From Alcaligenaceae bacterium (lineage in GTDB: Bacteria; Pseudomonadota; Gammaproteobacteria; Burkholderiales; Burkholderiaceae), in the NCBI GenBank assembly GCA_947445495.1, contig CANFEI010000017.1, positions 1 through 10,481 on the forward strand: a DNA stretch of 10,481 bases, read 5' to 3'. Shown here one piece after another: positions 1 through 6,284 of this stretch. A program made the translations under genes and the position numbers. Below the pieces are notes generated by a model. That model was not told the DNA's origin. It ran no database searches and worked only from the letters and a program-made list of their open reading frames with translations. Position 1 is the stretch's first letter. The number at the start of each line of letters is the position of its first letter.

Positions 1-27
1 CAGAGCCCGAATACTAACCTATTTTTT

Positions 28-49
28 AGGGTGGGTAAACCCTTTATTT
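28..49 (+). terminator. Weak hairpin, possible terminator of an upstream plus-strand gene
   Basis: A 5-bp stem, AGGGT (28-32) with ACCCT (39-43), encloses a 6-base loop and is followed by TTATTT on the plus strand. The stem is short and the U-tract interrupted, so as an intrinsic terminator it is marginal. It would serve a gene left of the window. Read on the minus strand it is followed by A residues, so it is not a convincing terminator for ung, which ends at 56. Bases 1-55 hold nothing else I can support. Confidence 0.25.
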
Positions 50-55
50 GGAAAT

Positions 56-793
56 TTATACTTTCCAGTCAATAACTTGCAGATTTTGTTGCAAAAGCCA
101 CGCATTTGCCCGCTTGAAATGACCGCATCCTACAAAAGGCACGGGAGCACGCCGAGCAGATAAGGGCGAGGGGTGATTGGCAGTCAGAATCAGGTGCCGC
201 ACCTGGTTTTCAATGAGGTCCAGCTTGGCTTGCGCATGCGCACCCCACAGCATGAACACCTTCGGGGCGCTGTCGAGCGCCACCTGCCGTATCAGGCAGT
301 CCGTAATGATTTCCCAACCTTGTCGCGCATGCGAGGCGGGGTGTCCATCCTCGACGGTCAGCACGGTGTTCAGTAGCAATACGCCTTGTGCTGACCAGCG
401 CGACAAATCATTGCGCTGCAGGTTAGAGGCCAGAGTCAGCACGTTGTGGTCGGTGGGATAGTCAGACTCGACTTCCGCAAGAATGTTGCGCAGGCTCGGG
501 GGACGCTTAAAACCATCAGGCACGGAGAACGCGAGCCCTTGCGCTTGACCCGCGCCATGATACGGATCTTGCCCGAGAATCACCACTTTTACGTCTTGTG
601 GCGCGAGCGCTTGTAGTGCACGAAAAGGTAGGGCGGGATAAATCGTTGCGCCTTGTTCAAGGCGTTCGGATAAAAATCCAGATACGCGGTCAAGCGCCTG
701 TCGGATAGGCGCATCGTCTAAGGCCGCCTGCCATGGCACGGCAAGTGCCGCAATGGCCCTCTTAAACGATGCGCGGGTCAGTCGGTTATCCAA
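56..793 (-). CDS. ung: Uracil-DNA glycosylase (family 1)
   Basis: Excises uracil from DNA by cleaving the N-glycosidic bond, the first step of base excision repair after cytosine deamination or dUTP incorporation; cytoplasmic. The 245-residue product has the full family-1 motif set: the water-activating loop GQDPYHG at residues 74-80 (D76 the catalytic aspartate), the uracil-pocket segment GLAFSVP, LLLNTVLTVEDG near 139-150, and the DNA-intercalation loop HPSPLS at 207-212, then GCGHF before the C-terminus. The start is a TTG at 791-793 that overlaps the last 8 bases of the upstream HIT gene. A stop codon lies five codons upstream in this frame, and the only later alternative I see is GTG at codon 19, so TTG is favoured. 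No clear Shine-Dalgarno sequence precedes it, which suggests translational coupling to the HIT gene. It is the last gene of the trpGDC-HIT-ung group. Confidence 0.95.
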   Translation of the reverse strand: MDNRLTRASFKRAIAALAVPWQAALDDAPIRQALDRVSGFLSERLEQGATIYPALPFRALQALAPQDVKVVILGQDPYHGAGQAQGLAFSVPDGFKRPPSLRNILAEVESDYPTDHNVLTLASNLQRNDLSRWSAQGVLLLNTVLTVEDGHPASHARQGWEIITDCLIRQVALDSAPKVFMLWGAHAQAKLDLIENQVRHLILTANHPSPLSARRAPVPFVGCGHFKRANAWLLQQNLQVIDWKV

Positions 794-1238
794 GCGCTTG
801 CTGCAACGCTAAATGATAGGCAGGGAGGCGCGAGGCAATCGCTGTCTTGCGGGCCTCGAGCGCCGCGTGGGCGAGTGCGTCGTGCTGCGGCGCTGCGGCC
901 CAAACCGGGGCGGGGAAATGCAGATCGTCTTCCCAGCGCGGGATGATGTGCCAATGTAGATGTGGAACAACATTGCCGAAGGCCGCCAGATTAATTTTGT
1001 GAGGCTGCAGAATTTTTCGTTGAACAGATTCCACCAGAAACACAGCGAGCATCAAAGCGCTTTGTTCCGCCGTGCTGAGGTCTGTCATCTCGACGACGTG
1101 AGCAGTCCACACCACACGCGTGAAGCCCGGGTAGGCTGGGTCAGACGCATCGATGACCCGAAACTGCGGTCCTTGCCAAAGCAACACGCCACCTGTGGTC
1201 TGACAAAGCGGGCAGTCTAAAAGAGATACGTGTCCCAT
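786..1238 (-). CDS. HIT-family nucleotide hydrolase (Ap4A-hydrolase-like)
   Basis: A 150-residue histidine-triad protein. The signature HLHWHII lies at residues 93-99; in the family the middle histidine is the nucleophile that forms a nucleotidyl intermediate. The preceding segment NLAAFGNVVP fits the usual HIT strand and helix pattern, and an N-terminal CPLC pair (residues 9-12) resembles the zinc-binding cysteines found in some HIT proteins. Family members hydrolyse dinucleoside polyphosphates or nucleoside phosphoramidates; the true substrate here cannot be read from sequence. The ATG lies 18 bases after the trpC stop and the 3' end overlaps ung by 8 bases, so it is probably cotranscribed with both. 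No strong ribosome-binding site is visible. The family call is secure and the substrate unknown. Confidence 0.9.
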   Translation of the reverse strand: MGHVSLLDCPLCQTTGGVLLWQGPQFRVIDASDPAYPGFTRVVWTAHVVEMTDLSTAEQSALMLAVFLVESVQRKILQPHKINLAAFGNVVPHLHWHIIPRWEDDLHFPAPVWAAAPQHDALAHAALEARKTAIASRLPAYHLALQQALG

Positions 1239-1256
1239 GTTGCTGATGCTGTACGC

Positions 1257-2045
1257 TTAGGCAAACAGCCGGGCAAGCTCAACGCCAGGGTCTGGCGCAC
1301 GCATGAACGCTTCACCAACCAGAAACGCATGTACATCGTGATCGCGCATTTTCTTCACGTCGACCGGCTGCAAGATACCGCTCTCGGTGATGACGCGTTT
1401 GTCTGCGGGAATACGCGCTAGCAAGTCAATCGTCGTTTGCAGAGACGTTTCGAACGTGCGCAAGTTGCGATTATTAATGCCCAGTAATGACGTGTTGAGG
1501 TCTAGCGCAATTTCAAGCTCTTGTGCGTCGTGCACTTCGACGAGCACGTCCATGCCGAGCTCGAAGGCGCAGGCTTCAAACTCGCGTAGTTGCGTCGCGC
1601 TCAAGGCTGAGACGATTAGCAAGATGCAGTCCGCACCCATGGCGCGCGCAGCGATGATTTGATATGGGTCGACCATAAAGTCTTTACGCAGCACTGGAAG
1701 CGGGCAGGCAGCACGGGCCTGGCGCAAATAGTCGTCCGCACCTTGAAAGAACTGAACATCTGTCAACACAGACAAGCAGGCCGCGCCGTGCGAGGCATAC
1801 GACACAGCAATTTCAGCGGGTTGGAAGTTCTCTCGCAAGATGCCTTTTGAGGGAGACGCCTTTTTGACTTCGGCAATCACTCCGGGAAGACCCGCCTCAA
1901 TTTTTTGTTCGATCGCTTGTGCAAAGCCACGGATATCGTGGCGAGCTTTTGCGGCCTGAAGAAGTTCCGCCTCGCTCACACGCGTGCGGTCTGCTGCCAC
2001 TTCTTGTGCCTTGACGCCAAGGATTTTATTGAGGATGTCGCTCAT
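1257..2045 (-). CDS. trpC: Indole-3-glycerol phosphate synthase
   Basis: Converts 1-(2-carboxyphenylamino)-1-deoxyribulose 5-phosphate to indole-3-glycerol phosphate, the fourth step of tryptophan synthesis; a cytoplasmic (beta/alpha)8 barrel. From the ATG at 2043-2045 it has 262 residues. The signature [13 protein letters not shown] gives E59 and K61; [11 protein letters not shown] gives the general acid K111; LVEVHD gives E160; GINNRNL gives N181; ITESGI gives S212. All match the known active-site set of the family. An in-frame ATG nine codons upstream is possible, but the chosen start sits in an ATGA overlap with the trpD stop and begins with MSDIL, as expected. It is monofunctional, with no fused PRAI (TrpF) domain; trpF is not in this window. 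Confidence 0.96.
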   Translation of the reverse strand: MSDILNKILGVKAQEVAADRTRVSEAELLQAAKARHDIRGFAQAIEQKIEAGLPGVIAEVKKASPSKGILRENFQPAEIAVSYASHGAACLSVLTDVQFFQGADDYLRQARAACPLPVLRKDFMVDPYQIIAARAMGADCILLIVSALSATQLREFEACAFELGMDVLVEVHDAQELEIALDLNTSLLGINNRNLRTFETSLQTTIDLLARIPADKRVITESGILQPVDVKKMRDHDVHAFLVGEAFMRAPDPGVELARLFA

Positions 2046-3070
2046 GCTGCAAATTTCCGGGTGTGGGCGCAAAAGGCTTCAAGCTTGGCGCGTGCGGCGC
2101 CGCTGGCAATGGTCTCGAAGGCCATGTCGATACCCTGCTTGATGGTGGCGGCATGGTTGCCGACATAAATTGCCAGCCCGGCGTTGTACGCAACGATATC
2201 TCGCGCAGTCCCGGGCGTGTTGTCCAGCGCCTCGAGTACACGATCTCGTGACTCTTCTTTGCTATTGACGCGAATGCCGCGAGTCGACACCATATTCAAG
2301 CCAAAATCTTCTGGATGAATTTCGTATTCGCTGATCACGCCATCCTTGAGCTCGCCCACTAGGGTGCCTGAACCCAGTGACGCCTCATCGAGACCGTCTT
2401 TGCCGTGCACGATCATCACATGCCGTGAACCAAGCAACTGCAACACACGGACTTGAATGCCGACCAAGTCTGTATGAAACACACCCATCAGCTGGTTGGC
2501 CGCACTCGCTGGATTGGTCAGGGGCCCGAGAATATTAAAAATAGTACGCACACCGAGTTCTTTACGAATCGGTGCGATGTTTTTCATCGCTCCGTGATGG
2601 GCTTGCGCAAACATGAAGCCAATGCCGGTTTGCTCGATACACTCAGCAATCTGCTCAGGCGTGAGCGCCAAATTAGCACCCAGTGCCTCAAGCACATCAG
2701 CACTACCAGAGGATGATGAAGCGCTGCGCCCACCGTGTTTTGCGATGGGCACGCCCGCAGCAGCCGCGACAAACATCGCTGTCGTGGAGATATTAAAGGT
2801 GTTGCTGCCGTCGCCACCCGTGCCGCACATATCGACCATGTCCTGCGGGTTGGAGATCTTCACAGGGGTTGCGAATTCGCGCATCACCGTAGCAGCGGCA
2901 GTGATTTCACCAACCGTTTCTTTTTTGACGCGTAAGCCCATCAGCAGCGCGGCCGCGATCGCGGGCGACACTTCGCCGCGCATGAGCATACGCATCAAGT
3001 GCAGCATTTCATCGTGGAAGATCTCGCGATGCTCGATGCAGCGATGTAGTGCTTGACTAGGAGTAATCAT
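2042..3070 (-). CDS. trpD: Anthranilate phosphoribosyltransferase
   Basis: Transfers phosphoribose from PRPP to anthranilate, giving N-(5'-phosphoribosyl)anthranilate, step two of the tryptophan branch. The 342-residue length is typical of the monofunctional enzyme, with no fused TrpG domain. The PRPP-binding loop [14 protein letters not shown] begins at residue 83, [21 protein letters not shown] begins at 111, the anthranilate-site arginine is R169 within [20 protein letters not shown], and the Mg2+-binding pair is D228-E229 in [11 protein letters not shown]. Its ATG overlaps the trpG stop by four bases (ATGA) and its own stop overlaps trpC the same way, which indicates translational coupling through trpG-trpD-trpC. 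Confidence 0.97.
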   Translation of the reverse strand: MITPSQALHRCIEHREIFHDEMLHLMRMLMRGEVSPAIAAALLMGLRVKKETVGEITAAATVMREFATPVKISNPQDMVDMCGTGGDGSNTFNISTTAMFVAAAAGVPIAKHGGRSASSSSGSADVLEALGANLALTPEQIAECIEQTGIGFMFAQAHHGAMKNIAPIRKELGVRTIFNILGPLTNPASAANQLMGVFHTDLVGIQVRVLQLLGSRHVMIVHGKDGLDEASLGSGTLVGELKDGVISEYEIHPEDFGLNMVSTRGIRVNSKEESRDRVLEALDNTPGTARDIVAYNAGLAIYVGNHAATIKQGIDMAFETIASGAARAKLEAFCAHTRKFAA

Positions 3071-3657
3071 GCTGAGGCCCCGTATTGTGCTGAACCGAGA
3101 TCAATGAAGTTGCGTAGCATGGCGTGGCCGTGTTCGCTCAGGATAGATTCCGGATGAAACTGCACGCCATAGATCGGTAAGGTTTTATGTCGCACGCCCA
3201 TGATCTCGCCATCAGCTGTTTGTGCCGTGATCGCCAAGCAGTCTGGAATGGTCGTGCGTTCGATGGCGAGCGAGTGATAACGAATCACCGTAAAGGGCGA
3301 AGGCAGACCTTTAAATACATCAGAGCCCGTGTGCGTGACCTCCGAGGTCTTGCCATGCATAATTTGCTGGGCGCGAACAATCTTGCCACCAAAGGCGGCA
3401 CCGATCGCCTGATGCCCAAGGCAAACGCCAAGCAATGGCACCTTGCCGGCATAACGTTTGATCACATCAATCGAAATGCCTGCTTCAGCGGGTGAGCAGG
3501 GGCCGGGCGAAATGCAAATATGGTCTGGACGCAACGCGTCGATTTCCTTGAGCGTGATCTGATCGTTGCGATAAACACGAACGTCTTGTCCCAGTTCGCC
3601 AAAATATTGCACCAAGTTATAGGTGAATGAATCGTAGTTGTCGATCATGAGAAGCAT
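3067..3657 (-). CDS. trpG: Anthranilate synthase glutamine amidotransferase subunit
   Basis: Class I glutamine amidotransferase that releases ammonia from glutamine for TrpE. The 196-residue product begins [19 protein letters not shown], the family N-terminus. The oxyanion segment SPGPC is at 50-54, the nucleophile C79 sits in [16 protein letters not shown] is at 100-103, and the catalytic pair H168 and E170 is in GVQFHPES. In many bacteria the same protein also serves PabB in folate synthesis; that is known of the family and cannot be tested here. A modest AGGG lies six to nine bases before the ATG. It is the first gene of its minus-strand group, with 215 bases of AT-rich DNA upstream that must hold its promoter, because trpE is separated from it by an opposing gene. 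Confidence 0.95.
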   Translation of the reverse strand: MLLMIDNYDSFTYNLVQYFGELGQDVRVYRNDQITLKEIDALRPDHICISPGPCSPAEAGISIDVIKRYAGKVPLLGVCLGHQAIGAAFGGKIVRAQQIMHGKTSEVTHTGSDVFKGLPSPFTVIRYHSLAIERTTIPDCLAITAQTADGEIMGVRHKTLPIYGVQFHPESILSEHGHAMLRNFIDLGSAQYGASA

Positions 3658-3872
3658 AGTAAGCCCTAAGTCATTGATTTCAATAGAAACTAGTATGGAG
3701 TTATGTTTGAGGAAGTATCGATCCGCACAGTTACTAGACTTACAACATTTACACTAAACTCAAGATCTCGAGTGTTGTGCCTGTAGCTAGTGTAAGCGAG
3801 TAGCAAGACACTTTTTAGACTCATTTAATTCTATTCCCCGATTGAAGATAAATCGTTTTTTAGGAGCCCATC
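3658..3872. promoter_or_regulatory. Divergent trpG / amidohydrolase intergenic region
   Basis: 215 bases between two divergent genes, clearly more AT-rich than the flanking coding DNA. It must carry the promoters for trpGDC-HIT-ung (leftward) and for the amidohydrolase (rightward). Visible elements are ACTAGT at 3689-3694, TTACTAGA at 3731-3738 and AGCTAGT at 3785-3791, three CTAG cores in about 100 bases, plus an imperfect palindrome at 3759-3772 centred on AGATCT, flanked by ACACT (3751-3755) and AGTGT (3771-3775). I could not find a sigma-70 promoter with good boxes and spacing on either strand. There is no Trp-rich leader ORF or U-tract hairpin ahead of trpG, so no second attenuator is seen. 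Confidence 0.5.
3862..3866 (+). promoter_or_regulatory. Ribosome-binding site of the amidohydrolase gene
   Basis: AGGAG, six bases before the ATG at 3873, is the clearest Shine-Dalgarno sequence in the window and fixes the start of the downstream gene. Most minus-strand genes here have weak sites. Confidence 0.75.
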
Positions 3873-4502
3873 ATGGCTGATCTCGATGTCTATAAAAAGC
3901 AGAAATTTGGTCAAAAAATTGGTTTTGGTCAACATCCGGCATTGTTAATTATCGATTTTCAGGTTGGCTTTGCCGACGCCGACGTACTTGGCGGTTTTAA
4001 TATGCTCAGCGCGATTGAGCAGACATCAAAATTGTTAAAGACCGCGCGTAGCTCGAAAGTGCCTGTTGCGCACGTGCGATTTGCAACAGAAATGCAAGGT
4101 GATGACATCGGTACATTTGCGGTCAAGGTGCCATCGCTTAGGAAATTATCGCCTGACTCGAAAAACGCGCAGTTTGTCGAAAGTGTCCGGCCTAAGAAAG
4201 GCGAGTGGGTCTCTACCAAACGCCACGGGTCAGCCTTTTTTGGTACAAACTTGGCGTCATGGCTTAATTCTATAGGCGCAGATACGTTGTTTATCACGGG
4301 CTGCACCACGAGTGGTTGCGTGCGTGCGAGTACGATTGATGCGTCAGCCTATGGCTTGCGTCCGATGGTCGTGACAGACTGTGTAGGGGATCGCGCAGAG
4401 GGTCCTCATCGGGCCAATCTGTTTGATATGGGGCAGAAGTATGCGGACTTGGTGACGTCCAAACAAGTAGTTGCATATTTTAAAGCGCTCAAGAATAAGT
4501 GA
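3873..4502 (+). CDS. Isochorismatase-fold cysteine amidohydrolase (N-carbamoylsarcosine/maleamate amidase type)
   Basis: A 209-residue cytoplasmic hydrolase of the isochorismatase-like superfamily. The catalytic triad is visible: D28 in LLIIDFQ, K116 in STKRHGSAFFGTNL, and the nucleophile C149 in GCTTSGCVRAS. The following DAxxxGxRPMVVTDCVGDRAEGPHRANLFDMGQKYADL is the wording of the N-carbamoylsarcosine amidohydrolase and maleamate amidohydrolase (NicF) branch rather than of true isochorismatases or nicotinamidases. Substrate is undetermined; an amide or ureido C-N bond is the likely target. No related catabolic gene, transporter or regulator lies beside it. It sits alone on the plus strand between trpE and trpG, converging on trpE, and its 5' half and upstream DNA are AT-rich relative to neighbours (about one third GC in bases 3901-3960), which hints at later arrival. 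No transposase or flanking repeat is visible. Confidence 0.85.
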   Translation: MADLDVYKKQKFGQKIGFGQHPALLIIDFQVGFADADVLGGFNMLSAIEQTSKLLKTARSSKVPVAHVRFATEMQGDDIGTFAVKVPSLRKLSPDSKNAQFVESVRPKKGEWVSTKRHGSAFFGTNLASWLNSIGADTLFITGCTTSGCVRASTIDASAYGLRPMVVTDCVGDRAEGPHRANLFDMGQKYADLVTSKQVVAYFKALKNK

Positions 4503-4531
4503 GCTAGCCTGTCGGGTTCCTGTTTGCCTGA

Positions 4532-6070
4532 TTACAACGGTTGATCAAGACCGTTTTGCACTTGTTCAGCGGCGCGCAACACTGCGCGGGCCTTCGCTTC
4601 GGTTTCAAGCCATTCCATTTCTGGGTCTGAGTCGGCCACGATGCCTGCTGCCGCTTGCACGTACAGCATGCCGTCTTTGATAATGCCGGTACGGATAGCG
4701 ATGGCCACGTCCATTTCCCCGCCATAACTCAGGTAACCGGCGGCGCCGCCGTAGATGCCGCGACGCACGGGTTCGAGCTCGTCAATCATCTGCATGGCAC
4801 GCACTTTGGGCGCGCCGGTTAGCGTTCCGGCCGGGAACGAGGCACGCAACACATCCATATTGCTCATGCCGGCTTCGAGCGTGCCCGTCACGTTCGATAC
4901 CAGGTGCATGACGTGCGAATAGCGCTCAATCACCATGGTGTCCGTGACTTCGACGGAGCCGATCTTGGCCACACGGCCGACATCGTTACGCGCAAGATCA
5001 ATCAACATCACGTGTTCGGCGCGCTCTTTCGGATCGGCCAGCAATTCGGCTGCGAGTGCCGCGTCTTCTTCGGGTGTGCCACCACGTTTACGTGTGCCGG
5101 CCAAGGGGCGAATTGTGATGCAGGTTTCTGGCGCTTGACCCACAGGCGCGCCTTCGGGTAGGGGGATAGCTTCCTGACGCACCAGAATTTCTGGCGATGC
5201 CCCCACCACTTGAAAATCACCAAAGTTCCAGAAGTACATGTAGGGTGATGGGTTCAGAGAGCGCAATGCTCGGTAAAGCGATAACGGTGAGTCACTAAAA
5301 GGCTTGGTAATCACCTGACCCACTTGCACTTGCATCAAGTCGCCTGCAGCGATGTATTCTTTGGCGCGACGCACAGCTGCCAGATAGTCGGCTTTAGCGA
5401 AACTACGTTGTTCTTTCGTGACCACGCTTGCGTGGCTGTACGGAATTTCTACCGGCTTACGTAACTTAATGCGCAAGTCTTTCAGACGTTGCTGCGCCCG
5501 GTTATAGGCTTCCGGCTCTGAGGGGTCTGCGTAGACCATCAAGTAAATCCTGCCCGCCAGGTTGTCGACGATGACGAGTTCGTCGGTTTGGAGCAACAAA
5601 ATATCTGGCGGACCTTCGCCCATTCCAGCTGGATACGGTTTGGTGGCGGGGCCAAGTTTGGGCTCGATATGTCGTACCGCGTCATAACCAAAGTATCCGG
5701 CTAGCCCACCCGCAAACCTAGGCATACCAGGACGTAACGCAACTTTAAAGCGTGCCTGATAGTCGGAGATAAAGCGCAAGGGGTCGCCTTCGTAGGTCTC
5801 AACCACCTTGTCATCACGCAAGACGGTAGTTGTCGTGCCCCGTGCCTGAATGATGTTGCGCGCGGGCAAGCCGATAAATGAATAGCGACCGAAACGCTCG
5901 CCACCCACGACGGATTCGAGCAAGCAGGAATTTTTGCCGTTTTGCGGGCTGCTGTGCGCAAGCTTCAGATAAATGCCCAGAGGCGTATCTAGGTCAGCGT
6001 AGGTCTCGGCGACCAATGGGATGCGGTTATAGCCTTGTCCCGCAAGGGCTTTGAATTCAAGTTCAGTCAT
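4532..6070 (-). CDS. trpE: Anthranilate synthase component I
   Basis: Converts chorismate and ammonia (supplied by TrpG) to anthranilate, the committed step of tryptophan synthesis. At 512 residues it is full length. The N-terminal domain has SCLLESVVGGERFGRYSFIG, with the LLES motif at 50-53 known as the tryptophan feedback site. The C-terminal chorismate-binding domain shows GDLMQVQVGQ, GASPEILVR, IRPLAGTRKRGG, LIDLARNDVGRVA, ASFPAGTLTGAPKVRAMQMIDELEP and YGGAAGYLSYGGEMDVAIAIRTG, so it looks active and feedback-sensitive. The ATG at 6068-6070 has a weak ribosome site. Upstream lie an attenuator terminator and a Trp-rich leader peptide. Its stop is 29 bases from that of the opposing amidohydrolase gene, with no terminator hairpin visible between them, so transcripts may overlap in antisense. 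Confidence 0.97.
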   Translation of the reverse strand: MTELEFKALAGQGYNRIPLVAETYADLDTPLGIYLKLAHSSPQNGKNSCLLESVVGGERFGRYSFIGLPARNIIQARGTTTTVLRDDKVVETYEGDPLRFISDYQARFKVALRPGMPRFAGGLAGYFGYDAVRHIEPKLGPATKPYPAGMGEGPPDILLLQTDELVIVDNLAGRIYLMVYADPSEPEAYNRAQQRLKDLRIKLRKPVEIPYSHASVVTKEQRSFAKADYLAAVRRAKEYIAAGDLMQVQVGQVITKPFSDSPLSLYRALRSLNPSPYMYFWNFGDFQVVGASPEILVRQEAIPLPEGAPVGQAPETCITIRPLAGTRKRGGTPEEDAALAAELLADPKERAEHVMLIDLARNDVGRVAKIGSVEVTDTMVIERYSHVMHLVSNVTGTLEAGMSNMDVLRASFPAGTLTGAPKVRAMQMIDELEPVRRGIYGGAAGYLSYGGEMDVAIAIRTGIIKDGMLYVQAAAGIVADSDPEMEWLETEAKARAVLRAAEQVQNGLDQPL

Positions 6071-6110
6071 CTGTTGAGGCGGTTCTCGCAGTTAGCAGAC
6101 CGGGTTAAGC

Positions 6111-6144
6111 AATAAAAAAAGCCCGGCCATGGTTGGACGGGCTT
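6111..6144 (-). terminator. trp attenuator terminator hairpin (3:4 stem)
   Basis: Read on the minus strand, AAGCCCG (6144-6138) pairs with CGGGCTT (6125-6119). After a single T/C mismatch the stem continues with CC/GG, closing on a six-base loop, and seven T residues follow (6120-6114). This is a textbook intrinsic terminator. It lies 55 bases past the leader-peptide stop and about 40 bases before the trpE start, where it would stop transcription before trpE. Confidence 0.9.
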
Positions 6145-6257
6145 GGTTTGTACTGTTGGCTATTCGCTTATCGCGACTGAGCCGGACTTTGACGCACCGT
6201 CACCCGGAACACAAACGCCACCAGCGCCAAGAGGCGACAGGTATGGAAGCGGTGCGT
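6136..6257 (-). promoter_or_regulatory. trp leader alternative RNA stems (attenuator switch)
   Basis: Three competing pairings are visible. (1) ACGCACCG at 6257-6250, inside the leader ORF, is perfectly complementary over 8 bp to CGGTGCGT at 6199-6192, just after the leader stop. (2) GACGG (6201-6197) plus GC (6195-6194, with T6196 bulged) pairs with GCCCGTC (6142-6136), the 5' arm of the terminator; this is the antiterminator. (3) GTTTGTGTT (6216-6208) pairs with AGTACAAAC (6154-6146), seven Watson-Crick and two G-U pairs, and can extend by GGC/GCC into the terminator arm. A ribosome resting at the leader stop codon would cover 6201-6194 and permit termination; stalling at the Trp codons would leave that segment free to block the terminator. 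The pairings were found by eye and not computed. Confidence 0.75.
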
Positions 6258-6271
6258 AATGACAAGGACAT
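6200..6271 (-). CDS. trpL: trp operon leader peptide
   Basis: A 23-codon ORF from the ATG at 6269-6271 to the TGA at 6200-6202. The product starts MSLSLRTASIPVAS, continues with Trp-Arg-Trp-Trp at residues 15-18 and ends RLCSG. Trp codons lie at 6227-6229, 6221-6223 and 6218-6220: three in four codons for the rarest amino acid. Its place ahead of an intrinsic terminator and trpE, with the stop codon overlapping the antiterminator segment, fits a ribosome-stalling sensor for charged tRNA-Trp. A TAG stop four codons upstream leaves this ATG as the only good start; the ribosome site is weak (AGAG, about seven bases upstream). It begins 13 bases after the gph stop. The peptide itself needs no function. 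Confidence 0.88.
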   Translation of the reverse strand: MSLSLRTASIPVASWRWWRLCSG

Positions 6272-6284
6272 CGTTAATCTCTAT

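Noticed and set aside
2042..2072. Longer trpC start nine codons upstream
   Set aside because: The added residues MRPHPEICS have no family counterpart, and the inner ATG makes the same ATGA overlap seen at trpG/trpD.
2613..3056. 147-codon plus-strand frame opposite trpD
   Set aside because: It is the complement of a highly conserved trpD sequence, and its Ser/Ala/Pro-rich translation matches no family I know.
3689..3694. TrpR operator at ACTAGT
   Set aside because: Only a six-base palindrome without the flanking symmetry of a TrpR site, and TrpR is not expected in betaproteobacteria; kept only as part of a low-interest motif cluster.
3658..3872. Second trp attenuator ahead of trpG
   Set aside because: The minus-strand leader has no Trp-rich short ORF and no hairpin followed by a U-tract.
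3658..4531. Insertion sequence or integron cassette carrying the amidohydrolase
   Set aside because: No transposase, no terminal inverted repeats, and no direct repeat shared by the two flanks on inspection.
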